NCBI GenBank assembly: GCA_016210005.1
Contig: JACQVA010000207.1
Coordinates: 1-54,241, forward strand
Reading direction: 5' to 3'
Length of the DNA: 54,241 bases
Origin: Deltaproteobacteria bacterium
GTDB taxonomy: Bacteria; Desulfobacterota; Binatia; HRBIN30; JACQVA1
Shown here piece by piece: positions 46,585-54,241 of this stretch. Both the position numbers and the translations under genes were made by a program. The notes under the pieces were generated by a model. The model ran no database searches, was not told the origin of the DNA, and saw only the letters and a program-made list of their open reading frames with translations. The number at the start of each line of letters is the position of its first letter. Position 1 is the first letter of the stretch.

Positions 46585-46800
46585 ATGAGTGTCATCGCAA
46601 TTGAGGGCGTCGTCGACCACGGGCTGATCCGTCTGACAAGCACCACCGCCTTGCCGGACGGCGCGAGGGTATACGTCATCGTCCCGGACGCGGCATCTGC
46701 TACGGCACCACGGATGCTGAGCCCTCGCCTTGCGCACCCTGAGGACGCAGCTGACTTCACAATGGAAGTGACTGGAACGCGATCCGATGCCCGCGTATGA
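46585..46800 (+). CDS. Small AF2212/DUF104-like antitoxin-type protein
   Basis: A 71-residue protein opening MSVIAIEGVVDHGLIRLTST and continuing LPDGARVYVIVPDA. The pattern I-x-A/G-x-V-x-x-G-x-I-x-L...LPDGxRVxVxV is that of the AF2212-like/DUF104 family, short beta proteins (AbrB-like or VapB-type antitoxins) normally encoded before a PIN toxin. The C-terminal 30 residues look flexible and acidic, suited to partner binding. GGAGAGG precedes ATG 46585. Its stop overlaps the next gene by 14 bases, but that gene encodes a retropepsin-like protease rather than a PIN protein. Family assignment is tentative. Confidence 0.65.
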   Translation: MSVIAIEGVVDHGLIRLTSTTALPDGARVYVIVPDAASATAPRMLSPRLAHPEDAADFTMEVTGTRSDARV

Positions 46801-47179
46801 CCACAACCGCTTCGTACCTCCTGCGCCGGTTGCGGAGGTCGATCTGAGTCATGGCGAAACCGGCGCGACCTGGGCGAGGGTGCCTATGCTGCTTGACTCG
46901 GGGGCTGATGTTACGTTGATTCCGCGTGCCGCTGCGACTCGGCTGGGTGTTGCGCACATTCCCGGTAAGCAGTACGAGCTTGTCGGTTTCGATGGAAGGA
47001 CGAGTTTCGCCTCCGCGGTGCACTTGAAGCTCACCCTCATGGAACGTACGTTTCGGGGGCAGTTCCTGCTGATCGACCAGGAGTACGGTATTCTCGGTCG
47101 CAACATTCTCAATATCCTTCCAATCGTGCTCGACGGTCCACGGCTCCAGTGGAGTGAGTTGGAGCAGCCGCAGGCGTAG
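46787..47179 (+). CDS. Retropepsin-like aspartic protease
   Basis: A 130-residue protein with the aspartic protease core VPMLLDSGADVTLIPRAAAT (catalytic Asp37 in D-S-G-A-D), a flap-like ELVGFDGR segment and the second hydrophobic-Gly signature YGILGRNILNILP (100-112). One D-S/T-G per chain and about 130 residues mean it should act as a homodimer, as in retroviral protease. ATG 46787 overlaps the preceding small gene by 14 bases, strongly suggesting a two-gene module. Known: bacterial single-lobe retropepsins exist (for example in Rickettsia) but their cellular roles are mostly unclear. A toxin-like function here is inference from context. Confidence 0.8.
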   Translation: MPAYDHNRFVPPAPVAEVDLSHGETGATWARVPMLLDSGADVTLIPRAAATRLGVAHIPGKQYELVGFDGRTSFASAVHLKLTLMERTFRGQFLLIDQEYGILGRNILNILPIVLDGPRLQWSELEQPQA

Positions 47180-47271
47180 AATTCCTGCGAGAGGACGGGC
47201 ACCAGCGTTCACTGTGACGAGCCCGAAGAGCCCCCCCGGGAGCGGCTCGTGCAACTCCTAGCCCAACTTCC

Positions 47272-47463
47272 TCACAGACATTCGCTCATCGCGTTGTTCA
47301 CGGCCCGCACGAGTTCATCCACGGTGACGGTGCCGCTGTCGTCAGTGTCGAAAGACGGGCAGTCGGAGAGCAGCAGCGAGCCGAGGGCGATGTTGACGCC
47401 CTTCACCAGCTCATCGACGGTGACGGTGTTGCTGGAGCCATGGTCGCCGATGCACGCCGACAC
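47272..47463 (-). pseudogene. Dockerin-like C-terminal fragment, copy C
   Basis: Minus strand: [20 protein letters not shown] then [20 protein letters not shown] and [13 protein letters not shown] to a stop at 47272. At DNA level 47290-47424 matches 48499-48633 (copy D) with about 11 mismatches in 135 by eye, far closer than to copies A and B. It stands alone, so it appears to be a recent duplicate of the copy D gene end. Confidence 0.8.
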
Positions 47464-47583
47464 TCGACACCGGCGTGATCATTGGCGTCGGGGTTTATCC
47501 ACGGAATGGCTGCCACAGAGGGGATGCTGGTGGCCGTGAAAGATGCCGTTGGCGTGCGGGATGATCCTGGGCTTGTGCCCCAC

Positions 47584-47940
47584 TCACAGCGGCAGGAACA
47601 CGATCTTGCCATCCCACTCGTTGGCGGCTGTGGCCTCGGCGATAAGCGCGAGGTCGTCGATAGCGCGGCCGATTGGGTACTCCTGCGGGACGAGAACGAG
47701 ACCGGTCATGGGCAGCTGGCGGCCAAGCCGCTCTTCAGCGCGTGCTCGCATCGTTCGGTGGTCGTGAGAGACGAGCACCCGACGTTTCGCTGCGGCCCAC
47801 TGCAGGACATCGGCGTCCGGCGCTTGTGCGAGGCCCGCGGTTTGCACGGTCTGTGCGTCGAGGCGCGGCGCCCGCCGATGTAGACCGCGGACAATCCTTC
47901 CGTTGAAGTCCTCGTCGAATAGATACCGGACCGCGCTCAC
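47584..47940 (-). CDS. DUF5615-family PIN-like protein
   Basis: A 118-residue Mut7-C/DUF5615-type PIN-like protein. Seen: VRYLFDEDFNGRIVRGLHRR with the paired acidic residues (D-E-D-F-N) that open the family, APDADVLQWAAAKRRVLVSH, then HDHRTM with the later catalytic Asp. It starts at GTG 47940, overlapping the stop of the DUF433 gene (GTGA). Known: DUF433-DUF5615 pairs are toxin-antitoxin modules, with DUF5615 the putative RNase. Length and motifs are intact, so the module may be active. Confidence 0.85.
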   Translation of the reverse strand: MSAVRYLFDEDFNGRIVRGLHRRAPRLDAQTVQTAGLAQAPDADVLQWAAAKRRVLVSHDHRTMRARAEERLGRQLPMTGLVLVPQEYPIGRAIDDLALIAEATAANEWDGKIVFLPL

Positions 47941-48281
47941 GCCGCGTGTGCCTGGGTGCGCCGGCGCGCCAGCATGCGCCGCCGCAGATCCGCGAGGAAG
48001 CCGCGGTGCTGCCGTTTGAGCCGTCGCCGCAGCCGCTCCGCAACCCGGTGTTCCTGTTTGAGATACCGATCAAGCTCCAAGCGGTGAGACAAGTAGTACG
48101 CGACCACGGCGTATACCTGGCCGAGGGAGAGGGAGGGGAAATCCTGGCACATCTGCTCCGGGGTAGCGCCGGCCCAAAACCCGTGGATAACACTCGCAGC
48201 GGACACCCGGGTACCGGCCAAGCGCCACGTCCCTTCCGGGGTGCAGGTGAAAAGCTCCGCGGGAAGCTCCAGCGACTTCAT
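47937..48281 (-). CDS. DUF433 antitoxin
   Basis: A 114-residue DUF433 protein. Seen: WRLAGTRVSAASVIHGFWAG then ATPEQMCQDFPSLSLGQVYA and VVAYYLSHRLELDRYL: the family's winged-helix-like pattern (I/L-x-G-T-R-I-x-V...G-x-S-P-E-E-I...Y-P-x-L-x-x-x-Q-V/I-x-x-A-L-x-Y-Y). The start is ATG 48281; longer in-frame forms to 48338 lack a better ribosome binding site. It precedes and overlaps the DUF5615 gene by four bases, the usual order, and should be its antitoxin and autoregulator. Confidence 0.85.
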   Translation of the reverse strand: MKSLELPAELFTCTPEGTWRLAGTRVSAASVIHGFWAGATPEQMCQDFPSLSLGQVYAVVAYYLSHRLELDRYLKQEHRVAERLRRRLKRQHRGFLADLRRRMLARRRTQAHAA

Positions 48282-48477
48282 CCCGAGCAAGGCTACCGGT
48301 TCACTTCGGGCCAGGCAAGTGCGGCCACGATCCCACAATCCACGCCTTCAATTTGCCGACCGCATCGCCCTGATCCCCATCACCCTTCACCTGTCTCCCT
48401 TGCCCCTTCCGCTTGCCGACTTACGTGCCTCGCCAGTAGCCGGCACCCATCGCCCGACGCCGAACGCCAGACCTTCT
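48282..48477. other. Spacer between the DUF433 gene and dockerin copy D
   Basis: Low-complexity C/T-rich sequence (CACCTGTCTCCCTTGCCCCT and similar) resembling that beside dockerin copy A (CCTACTGCCCTCTGCCTACT). Such stretches may mark cassette joints. No gene seen. Confidence 0.4.
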
Positions 48478-48999
48478 TCACCCCCCGCATCCAATCAGCG
48501 CATTGTTCACCGCCCGCACGAGTTCATCCACGGTGACGGTACCGCTGTCGTCAGTGTCGAAAGATGGGCAATCAGAGAGCAGCAGCGAGCCGAGGGCTAT
48601 GTTGACGCCTTTGACCAACTCGTCGACGGTGACCTGTTCATCGTCATCGCAGTTGCCGACGCAGGTGCTCGCAGGGGGCCCGGTTGCGGTCGGTGTCGGC
48701 ATGATCGTTGGTGTCGATGTTACCGTGGTGGTGGCGATCCACGTCGGCGAGGGCGTGTGCGTAACGGTCCCTGTCTCCGTCGCTGCCGGCGTTTCGGATG
48801 GCGATGGCGGCGGGGTCGGTTCTTCGATCGTGATTGCACCCGGACCGCAAGTGACGGGCACGAGGTTGCCGAACTCGTCCACCGCCTCGCATTGATCGGT
48901 AATCGGGTACGAACCGGGCGCCGCCGCCGGTTCCACCGCGAAACAGCACTGCAGCAGACCCGCAGCCGGCAGCGGCGCGACCGGCTCCGTGTGCGTCAT
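48478..48999 (-). CDS. Dockerin-like C-terminal ORF, copy D
   Basis: A 173-codon frame. After about 60 residues of a compact domain ([20 protein letters not shown], then [20 protein letters not shown]) comes a Thr/Pro linker and a two-repeat dockerin-like module: [50 protein letters not shown]. Its ATG (48999) overlaps the stop of the 1,699-residue gene (ATGA), and its frame stays open further upstream inside that gene's repetitive tail. It lacks a signal peptide, so alone it could not be exported. It may be the true C-terminus of the large protein displaced by a frameshift, a coupled gene, or the remnant end of another secreted protein. Confidence 0.55.
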   Translation of the reverse strand: MTHTEPVAPLPAAGLLQCCFAVEPAAAPGSYPITDQCEAVDEFGNLVPVTCGPGAITIEEPTPPPSPSETPAATETGTVTHTPSPTWIATTTVTSTPTIMPTPTATGPPASTCVGNCDDDEQVTVDELVKGVNIALGSLLLSDCPSFDTDDSGTVTVDELVRAVNNALIGCGG

Positions 49000-51900
49000 G
49001 CCTGAGGACTCGGCGTTGCCGTCGGGGTTCGTGTTGGCGTGCAGGTGCCATGGGCGGTTCCACAGTAGCCAACGAACGTGCGCGTCGGCGTTGCGGAAGG
49101 CCGGCGGGTCCACGTGGCCGTCTGCGTAAACGTGGGCCGGCGAGTCCACGACGGCGTTGGGGTTGGCGACGGGCGTCGTGTGTTGGTGGGCCCGGGCGTG
49201 CAAGTCCCTCGCGCCTGCCCGCAGAACCCGAAGGGCGTTCGTGTCGCGGTAGGTGTGCGGCTCGGTCGTCGACTTGGCGTGAGCGTGGGCGTCATCGACG
49301 GCGCCCGTGTGTGGGTTGCCGTAGGCGTGCGAGTCGGCGTCGAAGTCGGGCGCTTCGTTGCAGTCCGCGTCGGTGTTGCCGATGGCTTGGAGGTGAACGT
49401 CGGCGTGTGTGTCCGCGTGGGGCGCAGAGTGAACGTGGGCGTACGACTTGGCGAAGGGATTCGCGTCGCAGTGATCGTGCGTGTCAAGGTCGAGGACGGT
49501 GTCGGCGTTGGCGTGCGGGTGCCTGTCTGGGTTGGCGTGTTCGTCCTCGTGCGGGTCGATGTTGGAGACTTTGTGGGGGTTCTTGTCGACGTAGCGGTCG
49601 GAGTGGTCGTGGGCGTTCTCGTAAACACGGCCGTGGGAGAGTTGCTGGGCGTTCGCGTCGCTGTTGGCGGTGACGTCGGCGACGGGGTCAGAGTGGGGGT
49701 GGGAGAAGCCGCCACTCCTGTTCCGTTCAGGAGCGCAATCTGCGGGCTGCCCGGTGCATTGTGGTTGATTGTGACGCTGGCGCTGCGGCTACCAACAGTT
49801 CCCGGTAGGAACCGTACGCTCAGTGCGCAGCTGCCACCCGGCGCAAGGTTCGCCGCTGAGCAGCCATTCGTGACGATTGAGAAATCTCCTGGATTGCTCC
49901 CCCCGAGCGCCACGGTGCCGATGTTCAACGTCCCGTTGCCGGTGTTCGTTACGATCAACGACTGGGGCGCGCTGGCCGTGCCCACCAGTTGGGTACCGAA
50001 TTGCAGCGCGCTCGCGTTCAAGGTTGTAGCTGGAGTGAGAGGCAGAGTGATGCGGCCAATCTTGCCAACGCCCTCGGTAAACCAAATATTCCCATCGGGC
50101 CCGCTGGTGATTCCAAGCGGGTTGCTGTTGGTAGTGGGAATCTGGAACTCCGCCAGTTGCCCATCCGGTGTAAGACGACCGATGAGATTCGCTTCCTGTT
50201 CGGTGAACCACACTGCGCCGTCTCGCCCTGACGCGATCCCAAGCGGGCTGCTCAGGTATGGCGAGACGAGCGAGACTGGGAACTCGGCGAAACTTCCGTC
50301 GGGCGTAATCCGGCCCACGTTTCCCGGAGACTGGCCCTGCTCAACAAACCAGACGTTCGCATCTGGACCCAAGGTGAGAGCGTGGGGCCCACCCTGCGCC
50401 CCGGGAAGGGGAAACTCATCGATCGTGCCGCCGGTCTTGATGCGACCAATCTTCTTCGCTCCCTGCTCGCCAAACCAGATGTCGCCATCGCTGCCGAGCG
50501 CAATCCCTGCCGGGTTCGCGCCTCCCGTTGGAATCGAGAACTCGGTGATCACCCCCGATGTTGTAATGCGTCCAACCCGGTTCCCGAAGCCCTCGGAGAA
50601 CCACAGGTTCCCGTCTGCACCGGTGACGATGAACCTTGCTCCACTGCCGGCAGTAGGCAAATCGAGCTTTGTGACCGCACCAAACGGAGTAACGCGACCA
50701 ATCTGGGCGCAGTTGTCGTCCGTGAACCACAGATTCCCGTCGGGGCCAGTAGTAATGGAGCAGGGGAACCCGGTGCTCGCCCGCCCTGGGCAATCAGCCA
50801 ACGTGGCAAATTCGACAACGCTGCCACTCGGCGTGATCCGCCCAATCTTGTTGGCGTCGGCTTCCGTAAACCAGAGATTTCCGTCGGGGCCGGACGTGAT
50901 GCCGAAGGGTTTGGCGCTCGAAGTGGGGACAGGAAATTCCACTACTGGGCCAGTGGTAACGGGGGATGTCCCCATTCCAGTCAGCTGAAGATCTTGAGGG
51001 CTATCTGGGGCGTCATCCGTCATCGTCAAAAAGGCTGTCCGCGGCCCTGAGCCGGTCGGCGTGAATCGTACGTCAAGCGAGCAGGTCACACCCACACCGA
51101 ACGTCGTTGGTGGGGTGACCCAGCCGCAGTTGTAGGTGTAGAAGGAAACACTGAAGTCGCTAGTGTTGGCTCCGGTCAGCACCATGCTCGTGATGTGGAG
51201 GGGCGACAGGCCGTTGTTGGTGAGGTCGAAGCGCTGGATCCTGCTCATGCTGCCAACCGGCTGACCGTTGAAGTCTAGGCTCGGCGGACTGAGTGTGGCC
51301 GCTGGGTTTCCAGGCAGTGTGCCGGTTCCACTCAACCGAATTGAGTGCGGGCTCCCACTGGCATTGCTCTCGAAGATGAGGTTCGCGCTGCGCGTTCCGC
51401 CTGCTTGAGGTCGAAAGCGAACGCCCATGGTGCAAGTCGCGTTCGGGGCCCAATTGCCCATGCAATTTGGATCCCGATCGAAGTCCGTCGGGTTCAGACC
51501 GGCAGGATAGATGTTCGTAATGCGCAACTCGGCGGTGCCGGTGTTCCTGACCGTAATGTTCTGCGTACCACTCGTTGTTCCAACCAGCTGACTGGCGAAG
51601 GCCAGACCACTCACGCTGAAGGTGATGGCTGGCGCAGGGGCCGACGGTCCGGCGATTCCGGTCCCACGAACAGGCAAACTTACCGTTTGCGGCCCACCGC
51701 CTGGGTTGTAGGCGACCGTGATGTAACCGCTCCGAACGCCCATAGCTTGCGCCGTGAATACCACCCCGAAGGTTGCTGCGCCGCCGGAAGGGAGCGACAG
51801 CGGCAAGGTGGGTCCGTTCGTGACATCGAAGTCCGGGTCGCCCGCCCCGCGAAAGATGTTTACGATCGTCATAGTGCTCGCCGTGACATTGCGCACCGTG

Positions 51901-54095
51901 ACGGTCTGGGTCGGGCTTGTGGTCCCCACTTCCTGATCACCGAACCCGAGGCTTGTTGGAAACAGCGTCACCGCGGCCCCCGTCGGGCTCGTACCCGTGC
52001 CTGTCAAAGCGACCGACCGTAGGCCACCCGGCGCGTTATCGGAGAACTGAAGTGCAGCAGTCCGATTCCCGATGACGGTAGGAACGAAGATCGCCGCAAC
52101 CGAACAAGCTGCCCCAACGTTGATCGTCGAGCCGGTGCAGGTATCGAAGGTCTTCTGAAAGTCACTGACGTGCGTGCCGACGATAGTAGCTTCCGTCACA
52201 GCCAGCGGGAGTGTACCAACATTCCTGACGACCACCGTTTGTGCCGCGCTTGGTGTACCGATTTGCTGATTCCCGAAGGTGAGCTGCGAACTGCTCAGGC
52301 TAACCTGCGGTCCCGCTGGCGCCACACCGCTCCCGCCCAACGACACGTGGTCCGGGCTAGTCGCCGCGTTGCTGCTGATCGTCAACGTGCCAGTGCGGTA
52401 GGTGGCTGTCTTGGGCAAAAACTGCAGCGCAATACGGCATGTGTCCTGCAGTGAGATCGTGCGGCCGGAACATGCATCAGCCGCCATGAGGAAGTCCCCG
52501 GTGTTGGTCAGGCTCACTCCGTCGATCTGCAGATCCGCGGTGCCGACGTTCGTCACCTGGACTATCTTCAATGCGCTCGCGGTATTCACGACCTGCGCAT
52601 CGAAGATGATTGAGCTGCGATCTAGCTGGACCACCGGAACGCCGGGGCTTGGTGGCGGCGAAGGGTAGGACCAACCCCAGGTGGTCTCGCTCCAGAGGTC
52701 GACGCCGTCTACCACGACGTGGACCCGATATAGGAAGCGAGTTGGTTGAGTGACACCCGGCGCGGTGATTGTGCTCAGAAACAGTCCGGGCGATTGCGGG
52801 TTCTGCTCGGTCGCCTGTGACGTTGTGTGGCATCCAGGCGTGACAGAGTCGGAACACGGGGCATTCGGGTCTGCAGGATCCGCACCTGAAGCCGCGGTAC
52901 TCCAATGCACATCAGCGTGGGTTACCCAGCGTCCCCAGTTGACGCGCCAACCCACGTCGTAGTGATGGCCAGCCACCATCGAGCGGAAAGGTGGTCGATT
53001 CTGCCACAGGACAGGCCGGGCATTGCGGAGGTCCTCTTCCAGCCAACTGAAGACGCCTGGACACCTCTTGGAAGGCAGCTCGTTGTGGTCGCAATCTTGG
53101 AACTCGCGGCTCTGCATGATCGGCCAAGTGCGAAATGTCGCACTCTCGATTGGTACGGCCCCATCGGTGTCGAAGTAGAGGTAGCCTAGACCCGGCGGGA
53201 AACCCCATCCAAGCCACAGGCTTCCCTGCTGCAGATCACCAGAGAAGTTGGTTGATTCGGCTCCGTAGGCCACGATCTTTGAGTAGAATCCATCGTCTCC
53301 GTTGCACGCTGCGCTCGTGTCATCGAAGCGATGGATAGAGGAGTGATTGTTCAAGCAACGAAGCCAGTCGTTCGTGCCCAGAACCTGCACCAGGTCGTAT
53401 TCGTCCCAGCGCATATCGGCCAGGAATCCCTGTCCAGCCCCGAAGAGCCGATTCTGCGCAGGCCCCGCGGCATAGCCGAAGTTCGCCAGTGGCGTGCCAT
53501 GGTGCGGCGTGCCCAGGGTGATTAGCCGCAGGGTCCTTACCCCGCCAGGGTCCGTTTCGGTGAAGTGCTGTTCTTGCATGAACGACCGCGCGACAAGACC
53601 GCCCATGGAATGTGCGACGATCACCATGGGGCGTTCCTTGAATCCGTACGGGACGGCCGGTTGATCGAACGCGACGATTTGCCTTAGCAGGGACGCCCCC
53701 AACTCGCCGATGTGTTGGGGATCGCTGGGAAGCAAGGCCCCGCCAGGAAAGCCAGGAAAGAGGGGGTCAACCGTGTCATAGGCGAAGAAGTACACCTTGT
53801 AGTCGTCGAGTAGGCGTGTGTCATTGTGAAGGTAGGTGACAAAGTCGTCCCACACGCGTTCGTAGGCCTGCGCGCCGACATACGACAGGCCGTGAATGAG
53901 GACGAGCGGGGTTCTAACGCCCAGCGGCTGCGTGTCACCGGACCACGGGAAGAGTCTCGGTGGGCTCGCTATCGCTACCTGCGAGAAGAGCAGAAGGGCG
54001 AACACCAATGCCGCACAGGAGTGGGTCAGCCGGGAGCTGACCCTGCCCGACTTGTGGCCTCTGGACACGGAGGTTGGATTGCGGTAGACGTACAT
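48996..54095 (-). CDS. Giant secreted protein: lipase-like, HYDIN/ASH-like and Vgb-propeller domains with a Thr/Pro tail
   Basis: A 1,699-residue exported protein. A signal peptide ends near VAIASPP (44). Residues about 60-330 are an alpha/beta hydrolase: oxyanion region [10 protein letters not shown] and nucleophile elbow [13 protein letters not shown] (Ser163). Then come several HYDIN/ASH-like 'choice-of-anchor D' domains, each with V-R-N-x-G-T/L and F-x-P motifs (for example [20 protein letters not shown]). About seven virginiamycin-B-lyase-type propeller blades follow ([20 protein letters not shown]; the G-P-D-G-N-L/I-W-F-T-E blade recurs), then another ASH-like domain ([20 protein letters not shown]). 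From about 1458 to the end it is Thr/Pro/Arg-rich ([20 protein letters not shown]). Likely a surface-attached enzyme. The start ATG 54095 has a weak ribosome binding site. The stop overlaps the dockerin ORF. Confidence 0.8.
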   Translation of the reverse strand: MYVYRNPTSVSRGHKSGRVSSRLTHSCAALVFALLLFSQVAIASPPRLFPWSGDTQPLGVRTPLVLIHGLSYVGAQAYERVWDDFVTYLHNDTRLLDDYKVYFFAYDTVDPLFPGFPGGALLPSDPQHIGELGASLLRQIVAFDQPAVPYGFKERPMVIVAHSMGGLVARSFMQEQHFTETDPGGVRTLRLITLGTPHHGTPLANFGYAAGPAQNRLFGAGQGFLADMRWDEYDLVQVLGTNDWLRCLNNHSSIHRFDDTSAACNGDDGFYSKIVAYGAESTNFSGDLQQGSLWLGWGFPPGLGYLYFDTDGAVPIESATFRTWPIMQSREFQDCDHNELPSKRCPGVFSWLEEDLRNARPVLWQNRPPFRSMVAGHHYDVGWRVNWGRWVTHADVHWSTAASGADPADPNAPCSDSVTPGCHTTSQATEQNPQSPGLFLSTITAPGVTQPTRFLYRVHVVVDGVDLWSETTWGWSYPSPPPSPGVPVVQLDRSSIIFDAQVVNTASALKIVQVTNVGTADLQIDGVSLTNTGDFLMAADACSGRTISLQDTCRIALQFLPKTATYRTGTLTISSNAATSPDHVSLGGSGVAPAGPQVSLSSSQLTFGNQQIGTPSAAQTVVVRNVGTLPLAVTEATIVGTHVSDFQKTFDTCTGSTINVGAACSVAAIFVPTVIGNRTAALQFSDNAPGGLRSVALTGTGTSPTGAAVTLFPTSLGFGDQEVGTTSPTQTVTVRNVTASTMTIVNIFRGAGDPDFDVTNGPTLPLSLPSGGAATFGVVFTAQAMGVRSGYITVAYNPGGGPQTVSLPVRGTGIAGPSAPAPAITFSVSGLAFASQLVGTTSGTQNITVRNTGTAELRITNIYPAGLNPTDFDRDPNCMGNWAPNATCTMGVRFRPQAGGTRSANLIFESNASGSPHSIRLSGTGTLPGNPAATLSPPSLDFNGQPVGSMSRIQRFDLTNNGLSPLHITSMVLTGANTSDFSVSFYTYNCGWVTPPTTFGVGVTCSLDVRFTPTGSGPRTAFLTMTDDAPDSPQDLQLTGMGTSPVTTGPVVEFPVPTSSAKPFGITSGPDGNLWFTEADANKIGRITPSGSVVEFATLADCPGRASTGFPCSITTGPDGNLWFTDDNCAQIGRVTPFGAVTKLDLPTAGSGARFIVTGADGNLWFSEGFGNRVGRITTSGVITEFSIPTGGANPAGIALGSDGDIWFGEQGAKKIGRIKTGGTIDEFPLPGAQGGPHALTLGPDANVWFVEQGQSPGNVGRITPDGSFAEFPVSLVSPYLSSPLGIASGRDGAVWFTEQEANLIGRLTPDGQLAEFQIPTTNSNPLGITSGPDGNIWFTEGVGKIGRITLPLTPATTLNASALQFGTQLVGTASAPQSLIVTNTGNGTLNIGTVALGGSNPGDFSIVTNGCSAANLAPGGSCALSVRFLPGTVGSRSASVTINHNAPGSPQIALLNGTGVAASPTPTLTPSPTSPPTATRTPSNSPTAVFTRTPTTTPTATSTRTPTKSPTSTRTRTNTPTQTGTRTPTPTPSSTLTRTITATRIPSPSRTPTFTLRPTRTHTPTFTSKPSATPTRTATKRPTSTPTRTPTATHTRAPSMTPTLTPSRRPSRTPTATRTPFGFCGQARGTCTPGPTNTRRPSPTPTPSWTRRPTFTQTATWTRRPSATPTRTFVGYCGTAHGTCTPTRTPTATPSPQA

Positions 54096-54241
54096 GCGTG
54101 ACGGCGGTGGTGGAAGCGGCGGGGTTGGTTTTTCCGGTCGGTGCGATCGATGCGATTCTGATTCGGATGGAGGCGGAGCCCATCATGGTTCGGTCCGGTT
54201 TGTGGCGTATGGTGTGCGAGGACCTCGATTTTCGTTTCTCA
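54096..54241. other. Window edge, no supported gene
   Basis: Upstream flank of the giant gene. A plus-strand frame may begin near 54184 (ATGGTTCGGTCCGG) and leave the window, but too little is present to judge. Confidence 0.4.

Noticed and set aside
49000-49720. CRISPR-like or tandem DNA repeat array
   Set aside because: The repetition is Thr/Pro/Arg codon periodicity with no constant repeat, no unique spacers of fixed length and no cas genes.
49078-50988. 636-codon plus-strand frame rich in Val/Gly/Arg
   Set aside because: It is the complement of the Thr/Pro tail and Vgb repeats of the giant gene; periodic codons on one strand create an open frame on the other.

Overview
The window is GC-rich, gene-dense bacterial chromosome. 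Its mix of anaerobic chemistry (a glycyl radical enzyme, pyruvate:ferredoxin oxidoreductase, desulforedoxin-like proteins), F420/FAD oxidoreductases, acyl-CoA genes and dockerin-like C-termini reading VTVDELV...VNNAL suggests an uncultured Binatota / Desulfobacterota-type ('deltaproteobacterial') genome. That placement is inference from gene content only. I saw no rRNA, tRNA or CRISPR array.

Layout. (1) 0.3-3.5 kb, minus: an operon of an NTF2/SnoaL-like protein, an LLM-class (probably F420) oxidoreductase and a 3-ketosteroid-dehydrogenase-like flavoprotein. (2) 3.9-8.0 kb, plus: a small thrombospondin-type-3 protein and a large lipoprotein with Asp-box (BNR) repeats. (3) 8.4-13.2 kb: an ACMSD-type amidohydrolase convergent with a glycyl radical enzyme and its radical-SAM activase. 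(4) 13.6-16.7 kb, minus: a three-gene, translationally coupled operon (unknown 303-residue protein, PIN RNase, HEPN-motif protein) preceded by the chimeric wreck of a related module. (5) 17-18.8 kb, plus: a sulfotransferase-like protein and an APH-fold phosphotransferase. (6) 18.9-24.4 kb, minus: an acyl-CoA operon (YgfZ-like protein, two desulforedoxin-like miniproteins, two crotonases, an acyl-CoA ligase, a MaoC-like hot-dog protein). A 439-bp element with 31-bp terminal inverted repeats and a truncated GIY-YIG gene sits just upstream. (7) 25-30.6 kb, plus: a lipoprotein and three membrane glycosyltransferases, the first fused to a CDP-alcohol phosphatidyltransferase. (8) 30.7-35.8 kb, plus: TonB-dependent receptor, ABC-type binding protein and hybrid histidine kinase. 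(9) 35.8-43.7 kb: triheme cytochrome c, pyruvate:ferredoxin oxidoreductase, a dihydroorotate-dehydrogenase-like partner, an AlkZ-related protein and citrate synthase.

(10) 43.8-49 kb is an accessory island. Four copies of a dockerin-like gene 3' end, all on the minus strand, alternate with toxin-antitoxin-like modules and gene debris: a GxxExxY remnant, DUF2442, a frameshifted GIY-YIG remnant, HicA-like, TumE/TumA, the end of ClpB, an AF2212-like protein with a retropepsin-like protease, and DUF433/DUF5615. (11) 49-54 kb, minus: a 1,699-residue secreted protein with a lipase-like domain, HYDIN-like domains, a Vgb-type propeller and a Thr/Pro-rich tail, whose stop codon overlaps the start of the last dockerin ORF.

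The best candidates for undescribed biology are the dockerin-repeat/toxin-antitoxin mosaic, the AF2212-like/retropepsin pair, and the OB-like/PIN/HEPN operon with its decayed relative. Protein family names come from motifs read by eye; no database search was run.
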